Under the pieces are notes generated by a model. It saw nothing but the letters and a program-made list of their open reading frames with translations, ran no database searches and was not told the DNA's origin. Shown here piece after piece: positions 20,578 through 28,855 of a stretch of 42,407 nucleotides of DNA (its first letter is position 1; each line of letters starts with the position of its first letter). The stretch is taken from assembly GCA_903871235.1 (NCBI GenBank), contig CAIQGA010000050.1, positions 1 to 42,407 on the forward strand, read 5' to 3'. The translations under genes were made by a program, and so were the position numbers. The stretch is from an uncultured Chlorobiaceae bacterium. Its GTDB lineage: Bacteria; Bacteroidota; Chlorobiia; Chlorobiales; Chlorobiaceae.

Positions 20578-20613
20578 CCCTGGGAAGCCGGTAAGAATAA
20601 CCGGATTCCAGGA
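20578..20613. terminator. Interrupted hairpin beyond the 3' end of the NAD(P)-binding gene
   Basis: CCTGG (20579-20583) and CCGGT (20588-20592) pair with ACCGG (20600-20604) and CCAGG (20608-20612), with small internal loops. It lies about 25 bases past the stop at 20639. No T-run follows on the minus strand, so it is at best a weak or processing-type end signal. Confidence 0.35.
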
Positions 20614-20638
20614 GGTTCTTGTTTGTTGAAGGGAAAAT

Positions 20639-21340
20639 TCAGGATTGGGTCAGCTTGAAAAAGTGGCTGAGTGAGGAGTGTGGAGTCGCTTCAGACTGTA
20701 TCAGTTCGAAGGTGAGATTGTGCGCTTCGGGGGTAAAAAGGGAGATGACGGCTGCTTCTGCGACGTCACTTCGGTCGATAATTCCGGTAGTGATTCTGTC
20801 TCCGGTATCAAAAACAAGGGTGTGCATCAGCGGTGGACCGTCAATCAGACCCCCTGGTCGGAGGACAGTATATGAGTATTCCTCTTCTGAGTAGAGTCGG
20901 CGAAGCTCATTTTCACCCTCAAGTTTCATGGTGAGTACCTGGCCATATTTGTTCATCGGGTGCTCTGGTTTGGTCACTGCAAGAGAGCTGATGAGGACGA
21001 ACTTTTTGATGCCACGCTCTTTGGCAAGTGCCGCAACTCGCGCTACTCCGTCACGGTCGATGGCCGATGGAGGCGGTGCATCAGGATCGGTTACCTTGCC
21101 GCCAATGGTGCAGATCACACCGTCAGCATGGCTCAGGGCAGCCCTGATCTCGTCAGGATTTTCGACGGAGCCAACGGTCAGTTTGTCGATAATTTCAGGG
21201 CCAAAAAGCTCGATTGCCTTTGGCGCGGAACGGACAAAAAGGTGGTATTTAATGTTATGGCTTTGCAGGCGTTTGACCACCCAGAGGCCTGTTCTGCCGG
21301 TAGCCCCGACAACCAGAACGGTTCCGTCAAATGATTTCAT
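20639..21340 (-). CDS. NAD(P)-binding atypical SDR (NAD(P)H-binding family)
   Basis: This 233-residue single-domain Rossmann protein has TVLVVGATGRTGLWVVKRL (GATGRTG dinucleotide motif at about residues 12-18), a central KKFVLISSLAVTKP segment and TVLRPGGLIDGP, typical of atypical SDRs of the SDR_a5 group. Its substrate cannot be told from sequence. It is not a close copy of the reductase at 18232-19119 but shares the fold. It lies downstream of the CPBP-like gene on the same strand with a 122-base gap that contains two hairpins, so it probably has its own promoter. Confidence 0.85.
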   Translation of the reverse strand: MKSFDGTVLVVGATGRTGLWVVKRLQSHNIKYHLFVRSAPKAIELFGPEIIDKLTVGSVENPDEIRAALSHADGVICTIGGKVTDPDAPPPSAIDRDGVARVAALAKERGIKKFVLISSLAVTKPEHPMNKYGQVLTMKLEGENELRRLYSEEEYSYTVLRPGGLIDGPPLMHTLVFDTGDRITTGIIDRSDVAEAAVISLFTPEAHNLTFELIQSEATPHSSLSHFFKLTQS

Positions 21341-21370
21341 GGATCTCTGTCAGTTTAGATTATGGTTTTA

Positions 21371-21451
21371 TGGCACCCTGAACGACCATTCTGCGGTGTT
21401 TTTCAGGGTGCCACGAGTGAGGGATATGTTGGGGGCAGGGGGCACCAACAT
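21371..21451. other. Two perfect hairpins in the gap upstream of the NAD(P)-binding gene
   Basis: TGGCACCCTGAA (21371-21382) pairs perfectly with TTCAGGGTGCCA (21402-21413). ATGTTGG (21426-21432) pairs with CCAACAT (21445-21451). They lie after the stop of the CPBP-like gene (21463) on the minus strand and before the start at 21340. No T-run follows, so termination or RNA stabilisation is only a possibility. Confidence 0.5.
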
Positions 21452-21462
21452 GGTAAAAGTGT

Positions 21463-22041
21463 TCAGTTGAAGAGTGAAAACCGGACGTTGCAGACCATGG
21501 TCAAATCGACCAGTGCGTGGAGGACGATGACGGTTCTGATGTCGCGATACCAGAAAAAACTGAGGGCCCAACTGCCGGCAATCAAGAGTTGAATTGGCAT
21601 GAAAAAGGGTTTGTAAGGGCTTGTTTGTACAACATGCTCTGGCAGGATATTGATCCAGAAGAGGCCGTGAATAAGGCCGCTGTAAATGATAAAAAAGAGA
21701 AAACCGGTGATAAAGAGCGCCCAGGAGTTTTGTGTGAAGCGACCGGCAAGCAGTTCGCCGAGACGGAACACCGCATAAAACATGAAGGTTTCGGCGATGC
21801 CGTTACCAATGGTGAAGACGAGGACGGTCAGGGGGTCGAGCGCACGTCCGCCATCGGTGGTAGAGTGGGTGTAGACCCAGGCATTGATTGCAACAACGAT
21901 GAGAGAGGTTGCCAGCAGGGCGATTCTTCTGCTGTCAAATTCGCGGTTGAATGCAAGGATATCTTTCTTGAAAAAGAGGATTCCAACAAGAAAAGCAAAG
22001 GCCCAGTAGGCATAAATCATCATCGGTACGGAGAGTTCCAT
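21463..22041 (-). CDS. Integral membrane protein, CPBP-like (degenerate)
   Basis: This is a 192-residue protein with five or six hydrophobic segments (for example YAYWAFAFLVGILFF, IALLATSLIVVAINAWVY and LFITGFLFFIIYSGLIHGLF). Three motifs resemble the CPBP/CAAX-protease membrane family: ETFMFYAVFR in place of EExxxR, SGLIHGLFW for the FxxxH motif, and VLHALVDLTM for HxxxN/D. The first Glu pair is not fully kept, so peptidase activity is doubtful. It starts 24 bases after the lipA stop and is probably cotranscribed with lipA. The function is unknown. Confidence 0.65.
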   Translation of the reverse strand: MELSVPMMIYAYWAFAFLVGILFFKKDILAFNREFDSRRIALLATSLIVVAINAWVYTHSTTDGGRALDPLTVLVFTIGNGIAETFMFYAVFRLGELLAGRFTQNSWALFITGFLFFIIYSGLIHGLFWINILPEHVVQTSPYKPFFMPIQLLIAGSWALSFFWYRDIRTVIVLHALVDLTMVCNVRFSLFN

Positions 22042-22065
22042 GTGGCTCAGGGGTTGTTTAGTGGG

Positions 22066-22941
22066 TTAAAAAACAGTTTCCGGCTTGGTTGTCAATGCTT
22101 CGGCATGATAGGAGCTTCGGACAAAAGGGCCGGATTGCACATTGCGGAAGCCTGCTTTTTCGGCAACGCTTCGGTAGTGCTCAAACTCCTCCGGGGTGAT
22201 GTAGCGCTCGACCGGCAGATGCGCGGCAGAGGGCTGGAGATACTGGCCGATGGTCACCATATCGCAGCCATGACCGGCGAGGTCGCTGAGCGAGAGCGCA
22301 ATCTCCTCCGCAGTCTCACCCATGCCCACCATCAGCCCCGACTTTGTGGTCAGGCCGTGCTGCTGCTTTGCCCGCTCTAAAAGCTTCAGCGATGCCCGGT
22401 AGCTTGCCTGTGGTCGAACTTTTGCGTAGAGGGAGGGGACGGTTTCAATGTTGTGGTTCAGCACTTCAGGCGCCTCCGCCATGACATGGTCGAGGGCGTT
22501 TTCATTACCCTGAAAATCAGGGATCAAGCATTCGATGGTTACCAAAGGGGTGAGGGAACGGATGGCCCTTATGCTTTTTACCCAGTGTTCTGCGCCTCCG
22601 TCGTGGAGGTCGTCACGGGTGACACTGGTCAGAACAGCGTGTTTCAGACGCATTGACTGAACCGCAAGTGCGATTTTTTCCGGTTCAAGAGGGTTGGGGT
22701 CTGGCGGGTTTGCGGCTTTGCCAACCGCGCAGAAGCTGCAACTTCTCGTGCAGACAGTGCCGAGTAAAAGAAAGGTTGCCGTCCCGCGTGACCAGCACTC
22801 CTGAAGGTTCGGGCACATCGCTGACCGGCAGACGGTGTGCAGGCTGTGACGGTCGAGCAGTTGCCTTGTAGCCGCAAACGATGCGCCGCCAGTCAGTCGT
22901 ATCTTCAGCCAGTCCGGTTTTTTTCCGGGTCCACGTTTCAT
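22066..22941 (-). CDS. lipA: Lipoyl synthase (radical SAM)
   Basis: The enzyme inserts two sulfur atoms into protein-bound octanoyl groups to make lipoyl cofactors of 2-oxoacid dehydrogenases and the glycine cleavage H protein. The 291-residue form from the ATG at 22941 ([16 protein letters not shown]) is preferred over a GTG at 23016 that would overlap the HU terminator. It shows the auxiliary-cluster cysteines C38, C43 and C49 (CX4CX5C), the radical-SAM cysteines C64, C68 and C71 (CTRSCSFC) and the C-terminal RSSYHA with the serine ligand. Length and all ligands are normal. A weak ribosome site precedes it. Confidence 0.95.
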   Translation of the reverse strand: MKRGPGKKPDWLKIRLTGGASFAATRQLLDRHSLHTVCRSAMCPNLQECWSRGTATFLLLGTVCTRSCSFCAVGKAANPPDPNPLEPEKIALAVQSMRLKHAVLTSVTRDDLHDGGAEHWVKSIRAIRSLTPLVTIECLIPDFQGNENALDHVMAEAPEVLNHNIETVPSLYAKVRPQASYRASLKLLERAKQQHGLTTKSGLMVGMGETAEEIALSLSDLAGHGCDMVTIGQYLQPSAAHLPVERYITPEEFEHYRSVAEKAGFRNVQSGPFVRSSYHAEALTTKPETVF

Positions 22942-23002
22942 GAGGGTCTGCTGCGTGAAAGTTAATGATTTCAAGGGCTCAATATAGCGAATCAGGGGAG
23001 GT

Positions 23003-23035
23003 AAAAAAAAGTCCACCCCTGTTCTGTGGTGGACT
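23003..23035 (-). terminator. Rho-independent terminator after the HU gene
   Basis: On the minus strand AGTCCACC (23035-23028) pairs perfectly with GGTGGACT (23017-23010) over a ten-base loop, followed by eight T (23010-23003). It lies 33 bases after the HU stop at 23068. Confidence 0.92.
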
Positions 23036-23067
23036 TACATGGTAATGCAGGAAACAACGGATTACGA

Positions 23068-23343
23068 TTATCCGCCAATTTCATCTTTCAGGCCTTTCCC
23101 TGGTTTAAACTTGACAACTTTTTTTGCGGCAATGGTAATGGTCGCACCAGTCATGGGGTTACGTCCTTCCCGTTCAGCCCTGTCGACGATGGTGAATGTT
23201 CCGAATCCTGCCAGGGGAACATCAACTCCCTCTTTTAACGATTCTGAAACGACAGTGATAAAGGCTTTAAGGGCGCGATCAGCATCAATTTTGGTCAGAT
23301 TGGCCTGTTCGGCAATCTTCTCGATTAAAGCAGCTTTTGACAT
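23068..23343 (-). CDS. hup: HU-family nucleoid DNA-binding protein
   Basis: This 91-residue histone-like protein bends DNA as a dimer. It has the full HU/IHF fold: the N-terminal [17 protein letters not shown] helices, the dimer segment [19 protein letters not shown], and the beta-arm signature [20 protein letters not shown] with the conserved RNP. Length is typical for HU. It is a single gene with its own terminator and a promoter region at 23344-23460 that contains ACGGTAT/ATACCGT sites. HU versus IHF cannot be fully separated by sequence alone, but the arm reads as HU. Confidence 0.95.
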   Translation of the reverse strand: MSKAALIEKIAEQANLTKIDADRALKAFITVVSESLKEGVDVPLAGFGTFTIVDRAEREGRNPMTGATITIAAKKVVKFKPGKGLKDEIGG

Positions 23344-23875
23344 AATTCAGATTGTTTATGTTGTTGAAAAGAGTGTTGATGAAAATGGTTATTGCGGTAT
23401 AATTACGGTATTTTATACCGTTTACTGCAAGTTTGTTAAAAGGTAACCGGAATACCGTCTCTCTGTCGCCGCTGAAAAGAAGAACAGTAAAGAGAGAAGA
23501 GCCTTTCTGCGTCAGTAAGGCTTCTTGCTGTATGTTACCGGATTATGACATTTCTTTTTTAATAAAACACAATAATTCCATGTTTCCCAAGTTTCTACAG
23601 TAATTCTGTCATTCCTGTAAGATTTCTCTTTTTATTTGTGCTGTTTTTCGCAACGTTTAAGGGTGTCCGTTCATGATCTCCTGCTTCGAAATCGACGAGG
23701 GGATATACCGGTGATGCAGATAATTTCACACATCGCACAATAAAGCTCTTCAAACGGTTGGGTTTCAGCAGATCATCATTTTTTTTTGCTACGTTTCAGA
23801 GTCGTCATCAACGGTAATGAATGGAAACCATTCACGGTGACCGCATTGAGCAATGAGAGCGAGAGACGGGTTGTT
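23344..23875. other. Divergent promoter region between hup and the histidine kinase gene
   Basis: No gene is supported here. Near hup lies a perfect inverted repeat, ACGGTAT (23405-23411) and ATACCGT (23415-23421), plus similar half-sites CGGTATA at 23395 and ATACCGT at 23452-23458, which could be operator sites. A weak hairpin around GCCTT (23501) and AAGGC (23517) is also present. A TTG-initiated extension of the kinase from 23786 is unlikely. Confidence 0.5.
23405..23421. promoter_or_regulatory. Candidate operator upstream of hup
   Basis: A 7-bp perfect inverted repeat with a 3-base centre (ACGGTAT-TTT-ATACCGT) lies 62-78 bases upstream of the HU start, with two further half-sites nearby. 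The binding protein is unknown. Confidence 0.4.
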
Positions 23876-25918
23876 ATGATGAAAAAAAAGAGGTTTACGG
23901 TGAAATGGCCATTGATGCTCCCGCCCGGTTATCTTGCTGGATTGTTTTTTTTGCTGGTTGCGATTTTTCTTGGCTCAACACTTTTCGAATATCACTACCG
24001 GAAATCAGAGATTGAGCATCTCATGCGTGAAGAGGCGGCTGTGCTTGTTCACGCATTGAGCGAGGGGGCAGATAATGCAATTTCGGGGTACAATGAGAAT
24101 AGCTCATTGCTCACAGGCAGCCTCTTCAGCCAACTGCGTCTTCTTGACCGCATCGATAAAAGAAGTGCGCTGACCTCTGCCGATCTCACCGAAATTGCTG
24201 GATTGGGGACGATGTATCGCATCAATATTTTTGACCGTCATGGAAAAAGAATTGCATACAATACTCCGCCCGATCATAAGCCCATGGCTCAGCAGTTCGA
24301 TCCAACATTGCAGTTGCAGCCGATTTTTTCACGCCAAACCGACTCCCTTGTTGTCGGGATTAGAGAGAGTGTATCCGGGAGGGGACCACGGCTGGTTGTC
24401 GCTATTGCCCGGAGTAGGGGAGGTGCGATTACCGGCAACATTAATGCCTCAAGGTTAATTAATCTCCGCCGTCAACTTGGTGTGGGGCGCCTCATTCAGC
24501 GCATCGGAGCGGATACGACAGGAATTGATTATATTTTCTGGCAGGATACGACGGCCATTCTGGCAGCCACCCCAAATATTACGGGAGCAGCACCACTTCT
24601 TTCCGACACGCTTCTTGCCAGGGCACTCTTACAGCGAAAGCCAACAACGCGATTGACAACCTTTGACGGGCGCAAGGTTTTTGAAGTTGTCAAGCCATTT
24701 ATTTATAAAGGCACCAATCTTGGATTGCTGCGCATAGGTCTCAAAACCGATCATTTTACCGTTGCACTGGCCAAACTGCGTACCCGATTTATTCTGCTTG
24801 CCTTTCTGGCCTGTTTTGGTGGCCTCGTCATGCTCAGTCTGGTGATGACCCGCAGGAGTGAGGCTCGTATGGCTCGTGCCTGCCTGCGAGCCGAGACCTT
24901 TTCATCAACCATACTGGAGAGTATGGCCGACGCAGTTGTGGCGGTCAATGCGGATGGCCGCCTTACCCTGATGAATGGCGCGGCGGAGAGGCTTTTTGTT
25001 CTTTCATCCCTCAATGCGCTTGGCAAAGAGGTCAAGCTTCTCTTGCCTGACTGTTCAGAGTTTTTTTCGTTTATCATGGAAGAAAAAAGGGCATCACTCC
25101 ACAGGGAGTTTGAGTGCACTGCCAGCAGAAAGAGCCTCACCCTGGCAGGAAGTTTCACGCTCATAACGGGCGCTAACCAGCGTATCGAAGGAGCTTTGGG
25201 TGTTTTGCGGGATTTGAGTGAGCAGCGCTCAATGCAGCGGGTTATCAATCGGCAGGAAAAGCTCAGCGCAATGGGGGAGCTTGCATCAGGAGTTGCCCAT
25301 GAAATCAGAAACCCTCTCAATGCAATAGGAGTTCTTGCCCAGCGTCTCGATATTGAGTTCTCACCAACTGCGGATGAGATCGAATATCGCCAGCTTGTGC
25401 GTGCCGTGGTCTCCGAGGTGCATCGTGTCAATGCCATTATCCAGCGATTTTTGAAATTCGCCCGTCCGCCCCAGCTCGTCATGGTCAAAAGCAATCTGGA
25501 TGATTTCATGACCGGCTATCGTCCGATCCTGCAGGGGGAAGCTGATGCAAAAGGGATCCTTTTTACCCTTCAGACCGGAAGTGATGCAACGGTACTTCTT
25601 GACCGGGGTCAGATGCAGCAGGCGCTGCTCAACATTGTGCAAAATGGTGTTGAGGCCACTGAGCCAGGGGGGATGATGACGATTGCTCTCTCCAGCCATG
25701 CAGATCGTGCGATTATCGAGATTACCGATACCGGGAGAGGAATTCCTGAAAAAGAGAGAGCCCGGATATTCAACCTCTATTATACCACAAAGGATGATGG
25801 AACCGGTATGGGACTGAGTATTGCCAACCAGATTGTTCAGTCACATGGCGGTATGATCGAGCTTGAGCCGAGAGAGCCTCAGGGGAGCTGCTTCAGGATT
25901 ATCTTGCCTTTGGCATAA
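23876..25918 (+). CDS. Membrane sensor histidine kinase with PAS domain (NtrB/ZraS type)
   Basis: This 680-residue sensor is the partner of the sigma-54 activator that follows 47 bases later. It has a first membrane helix (about residues 14-36), a large extracytoplasmic sensing domain (to about 300), a second helix (RFILLAFLACFGGLVMLSLV), a PAS domain (STILESMADAVVAVNADGRL), a HisKA dimerisation domain with phospho-acceptor His475 in SGVAHEIRNPLNA, and a HATPase domain with N, G1 and G2 boxes (NIVQNGVEAT, DTGRGIPEKE, GTGMGLSIAN). I chose the double ATG at 23876; a TTG at 23786 is weaker. The signal sensed is unknown. The large periplasmic domain suggests it reads a condition outside the cytoplasm. 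Confidence 0.92.
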   Translation: MMKKKRFTVKWPLMLPPGYLAGLFFLLVAIFLGSTLFEYHYRKSEIEHLMREEAAVLVHALSEGADNAISGYNENSSLLTGSLFSQLRLLDRIDKRSALTSADLTEIAGLGTMYRINIFDRHGKRIAYNTPPDHKPMAQQFDPTLQLQPIFSRQTDSLVVGIRESVSGRGPRLVVAIARSRGGAITGNINASRLINLRRQLGVGRLIQRIGADTTGIDYIFWQDTTAILAATPNITGAAPLLSDTLLARALLQRKPTTRLTTFDGRKVFEVVKPFIYKGTNLGLLRIGLKTDHFTVALAKLRTRFILLAFLACFGGLVMLSLVMTRRSEARMARACLRAETFSSTILESMADAVVAVNADGRLTLMNGAAERLFVLSSLNALGKEVKLLLPDCSEFFSFIMEEKRASLHREFECTASRKSLTLAGSFTLITGANQRIEGALGVLRDLSEQRSMQRVINRQEKLSAMGELASGVAHEIRNPLNAIGVLAQRLDIEFSPTADEIEYRQLVRAVVSEVHRVNAIIQRFLKFARPPQLVMVKSNLDDFMTGYRPILQGEADAKGILFTLQTGSDATVLLDRGQMQQALLNIVQNGVEATEPGGMMTIALSSHADRAIIEITDTGRGIPEKERARIFNLYYTTKDDGTGMGLSIANQIVQSHGGMIELEPREPQGSCFRIILPLA

Positions 25919-25965
25919 AGTGCCTGGCAAAAAGTCATACCGTAACTGAATAAAGGATTGAATAC

Positions 25966-27324
25966 ATGAGTCACACGATTCTTGTTGTTGAAGATGAACT
26001 GGTGCAACTAAAGGCTGTATCTGGCTTTTTAAGCAAACAGGGTTACGAGGTGCTGCAGTCGGCCCTACCGGTTGAGGCACTTGCTCTGGCAAGGGAACAT
26101 GCGGTCGATCTGGTACTGACCGACTTCAAAATGCCTGCAATGAGCGGTGTGGAGCTGCTTGAAGCGCTCAAAAAAATGAATCCGGCCATTGAGGTGATCA
26201 TCATGACCGCCTACGGAAGTGTGGAGTCGGCGACAGAGGCGATGAAACTTGGAGCGGTGGACTATATCACCAAACCCATTGATCTCCGTCAACTGCAGCT
26301 CATGATCCGTAATACGCTTGAACGGAAGCTCCTTGTCAGCGAAAACCGCCAACTGCGCCAGCAGCTTTCAGAGCGGTTCAGTTTTGAGGGCATTGTATCG
26401 CAATCAACCGCCATGAGCCAGGTGCTCAATATTGCCGGGCGGGTAGCCTCCAGCAACGCTCCCGTACTTATTACAGGCGAAACTGGCACCGGCAAGGAGC
26501 TTGTTGCCAAAGCGGTTCATTTTGCAGGCTCCCGTCGTGAAAAGCCCTTTGTAGCTGTCAATTGCGCCGCACTCTCTGAAAATCTCCTTGAAAGTGAACT
26601 TTTTGGCCATGAAAAGGGAGCTTTTACGGGAGCTGACCGTCAACGCAAGGGACGTTTTGAAACTGCGGAAGGCGGGACACTCTTTCTTGATGAGGTCGGT
26701 GAAATTCCGCTTGCCTTGCAGGTGAAACTGCTCAGGGTCTTGCAGGAAAAAACCTGCGAGCGTGTCGGAAGCTCTCACCCTCTCCCGACAAATGTGCGCA
26801 TTGTGGCGGCAACCAACCGTGATCTGGAAGCGATGGTGCGTGAAGGGAAATTCCGTGAAGATCTCTTTTATCGCTTGAACGTTGTTGCCATCCGTATCCC
26901 CCCCCTGCGGGAGCGCCGTGAAGATATTCCGCCGCTTATTGACGCCTTTATTGAGCGTTTTGCCTCTGAAAACAGTAAAAAAATTACCGGTATTTCAAGG
27001 GAGGCTATGGATCTGCTTATGAAGCACTCCTATCCCGGCAATGTTCGTGAGCTTGAAAATATTATGCAGCAATCCATTGTACTGTGCCGTGGCGAGATGC
27101 TTGTCAGTGAGGATCTTCCGTTGAGAGTGCATGAACCCTTTTCTGAAAAGATCTCCCTTATGGAAATGGAGGGAACATTTACCGAAAAGGTGGAGGCTTT
27201 TGAGAAATCATTGATTCTTGCTGCATTGCAATCGGCGGGTAATGTGCAGACTCGTGCCTCTGAACAACTGGGAATAGGCGAACGCCACTTGAGATACAAG
27301 CTGAAAAAATACGGGCTGAAATAA
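25966..27324 (+). CDS. NtrC-family sigma-54-dependent response regulator
   Basis: This 452-residue activator has a receiver domain (phospho-acceptor Asp53 in LTDFKMP, Lys103), an AAA+ sigma-54 activator domain with Walker A GETGTGKE at 171-178 and the sigma-54-contacting GAFTGA loop at 218-223, and a C-terminal Fis-type helix-turn-helix ([20 protein letters not shown]). All key residues are present, so it should remodel RNA polymerase-sigma54. AAAGGA lies 9 bases before the ATG. It is translated just after the kinase. A near-consensus sigma-54 promoter and an inverted repeat lie directly downstream, pointing to the next four genes as targets. Confidence 0.95.
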   Translation: MSHTILVVEDELVQLKAVSGFLSKQGYEVLQSALPVEALALAREHAVDLVLTDFKMPAMSGVELLEALKKMNPAIEVIIMTAYGSVESATEAMKLGAVDYITKPIDLRQLQLMIRNTLERKLLVSENRQLRQQLSERFSFEGIVSQSTAMSQVLNIAGRVASSNAPVLITGETGTGKELVAKAVHFAGSRREKPFVAVNCAALSENLLESELFGHEKGAFTGADRQRKGRFETAEGGTLFLDEVGEIPLALQVKLLRVLQEKTCERVGSSHPLPTNVRIVAATNRDLEAMVREGKFREDLFYRLNVVAIRIPPLRERREDIPPLIDAFIERFASENSKKITGISREAMDLLMKHSYPGNVRELENIMQQSIVLCRGEMLVSEDLPLRVHEPFSEKISLMEMEGTFTEKVEAFEKSLILAALQSAGNVQTRASEQLGIGERHLRYKLKKYGLK

Positions 27325-27368
27325 TCTGCCTGGCGATGGGGGCGTTTTGAAGAGAGTGGCGACGATAT

Positions 27369-27392
27369 GGTCGAATCAGCGACCGGCTGGTC
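27369..27392 (+). promoter_or_regulatory. Candidate upstream activator site for the NtrC-type regulator
   Basis: GGTCG (27369-27373) and CGACC (27380-27384) form an inverted repeat with a six-base centre, and a third GGTCG lies at 27388-27392. It is centred about 105 bases upstream of the candidate sigma-54 promoter, the usual distance for enhancer binding. Confidence 0.45.
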
Positions 27393-27482
27393 GAGATTTG
27401 GGAGGAGATGGTCACAAAAAGTAATACCTGTTAAAACGGTAACTTGCTATATAATATGTTTTTATTTGTATGTTTTTATTTG

Positions 27483-27498
27483 TGGCACGCAATTTGAT
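27483..27498 (+). promoter_or_regulatory. Candidate sigma-54 promoter
   Basis: TGGCAC, five bases, then TTGAT. The -24 element is perfect and the -12 element is one base off (TTGA for TTGC). It lies 115-130 bases upstream of the first gene of the exported-protein cluster and immediately after the sigma-54 activator gene. Confidence 0.6.
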
Positions 27499-27536
27499 GT
27501 TATGAGTAGTGATGGCGGAAGGATTGTTACTTTGCC

Positions 27537-27556
27537 GCTGACGCTCGAAATGACAG
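27537..27556. repeat. Dispersed 20-bp repeat, copy A
   Basis: GCTGACGCTCGAAATGACAG is the exact reverse complement of 32203-32222. It lies in the predicted 5' leader of the exported-protein cluster. Confidence 0.75.
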
Positions 27557-27613
27557 AATACCAAGGAGCTCATTATTCAAGCGATGCTTACTCATTTAAA
27601 AACAGGAAGAGTT

Positions 27614-27943
27614 ATGAAAAAGATTATTGGTATGGTTGTTGCAGCCAGTGTGGTATTTGTTCTCTCACAGGCAACTCCGGTTCATGCGAAAGGGCCACAG
27701 AATCAGGGTATGAATATGCTCGGCGGGGGCGGCTTGGGTACTTTTGTTGATCTCAATGGCGATGGCATCAATGACAGGGCACTTGATACTGATGGTGATG
27801 GAATTATCAATCACCTTGATCCTGATTATGTCCGTCCACAGGATGGTACAGGAAGTGGTCGCGGAGCTGTTTTGGGCACAGGAACAGGTACCCCGGTTCT
27901 TGATGGCACAGGCCCTCATGGCGCGGGAAGACCAACTCGTTGA
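27614..27943 (+). CDS. Small exported calcium-motif protein A
   Basis: This 109-residue protein starts at the ATG at 27614, with GGAAGAG just upstream, rather than at 27584. A signal peptide (MKKIIGMVVAASVVFVLSQA, cut after ...VHA at about residue 24) sends it out of the cytoplasm. The mature part has tandem acidic loops DLNGDGINDRALDTDGDGI, like thrombospondin type-3 or EF-hand/dockerin calcium loops, then a Gly-rich tail with GTGSGRGAVLGTGTGTP. No enzyme domain is seen. It is the first gene after the candidate sigma-54 promoter and shares its layout with the next gene. It could be a metal-binding periplasmic partner of the cytochromes, which is inference. Confidence 0.75.
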   Translation: MKKIIGMVVAASVVFVLSQATPVHAKGPQNQGMNMLGGGGLGTFVDLNGDGINDRALDTDGDGIINHLDPDYVRPQDGTGSGRGAVLGTGTGTPVLDGTGPHGAGRPTR

Positions 27944-28021
27944 TGTAACTATTTTTTCAGGTATGGGAGTTTTTCGCTGAAAGCTCCTCTGCCTGGAATA
28001 ATTTTAAAGACCGGACATTTT

Positions 28022-28381
28022 ATGTGTGTTGCCAAAACAGTTATTTTTGTTGCCTTTTGTCTCTTCTATTCGGGCAGTTTTGTCGGAGAGGCATTTGCCG
28101 AAGCGCCAGTAACCATTAATCAGAAGCAGCAAGGGCTGGTTGATGGTTGCAGGGGAGATGGGCCGCAAAAAAATGTCAGGTTTCTTGATAAAAATGGCGA
28201 TGGTCTCAATGATCTGCTTCAGGACAGTGACGGTGATGGTATTCCTGATGGAAGGATGTGTAACGGTTCAGGATATGGTGCTGGTCGTGGAGCATTTTAC
28301 CGGCAGGGAGGCGGCATGATGATTCAAGGCGCAGGGAGAGGGTTTGGTAATGGGTTTCGTCAGGGACGAGGAAGAAGATAG
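28022..28381 (+). CDS. Small exported calcium-motif protein B
   Basis: This 119-residue protein has a signal sequence (MCVAKTVIFVAFCLFYSGSF, cleavage near residue 26 after EAFA). The mature region has two acidic loops, LDKNGDGLNDLLQDSDGDGI, and a tail very rich in Gly, Arg and Met (GRGFGNGFRQGRGRR). It is similar in plan to the gene 78 bases upstream and is probably a diverged duplicate. The ribosome site is weak. The gene for the cytochrome starts 32 bases later with no terminator between. The function is unknown. Confidence 0.75.
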   Translation: MCVAKTVIFVAFCLFYSGSFVGEAFAEAPVTINQKQQGLVDGCRGDGPQKNVRFLDKNGDGLNDLLQDSDGDGIPDGRMCNGSGYGAGRGAFYRQGGGMMIQGAGRGFGNGFRQGRGRR

Positions 28382-28413
28382 GGGCGTGACCCAACAACTT
28401 AAATAGTATAAAA

Positions 28414-28836
28414 ATGAAACGATTGTTCTTGATGGTGGGTATGGGGTTGCTGTTCAACACTGCAGCAACTGCAGCAACGAAAGCTCTGGATGGCCGGGCA
28501 ATTTTTGACAGGAACTGCACGGTCTGTCATGCAATGAATCCTCCGCCAAAATCAGCTCCCCCGATAATTGGGGTTATCTCACAATATCATACCAGATTTC
28601 AGACAAAAGAGGATGGAGTCAATCACCTTGTTGCCTATCTGAAATTACCCAGGAAGCAAAATGCAGTTGAACCCCAAGCAATTACACGGTTTGGCCTTAT
28701 GCCTCCATCACCCCTTTCGGAACCGGAACTGAGAGCCGTAGCCGGATGGATATGGGATCAGTATGACCCGGCAATGGGCGCGTGCGGAGGTTTCAGAGGG
28801 CAGGGAAGAGGGCAGGGAAGAAGGGGCGGATACTAA
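28414..28836 (+). CDS. Exported monohaem c-type cytochrome with Gly/Arg tail
   Basis: This 140-residue electron carrier has a signal peptide of about 20 residues, a haem-binding CTVCH at C35-C38-H39 and a likely distal Met96 in RFGLMPP. The rest fits a small class I cytochrome c (LSEPELRAVAGWIWDQ as the C-terminal helix). Its end, GGFRGQGRGQGRRGGY, resembles the tail of the preceding protein, an unusual shared feature that may come from duplication or a common binding partner. It lies inside the four-gene cluster and may pass electrons to or from the membrane protein encoded next. Confidence 0.88.
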   Translation: MKRLFLMVGMGLLFNTAATAATKALDGRAIFDRNCTVCHAMNPPPKSAPPIIGVISQYHTRFQTKEDGVNHLVAYLKLPRKQNAVEPQAITRFGLMPPSPLSEPELRAVAGWIWDQYDPAMGACGGFRGQGRGQGRRGGY

Positions 28837-28855
28837 CATCACACAGGGAACTCCA

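Noticed and set aside
20639-21340. BciA (8-vinyl reductase) or another chlorophyll-pathway assignment for the NmrA-like proteins
   Set aside because: The fold matches only in a general way, and no specific signature or pigment-gene neighbour supports it.
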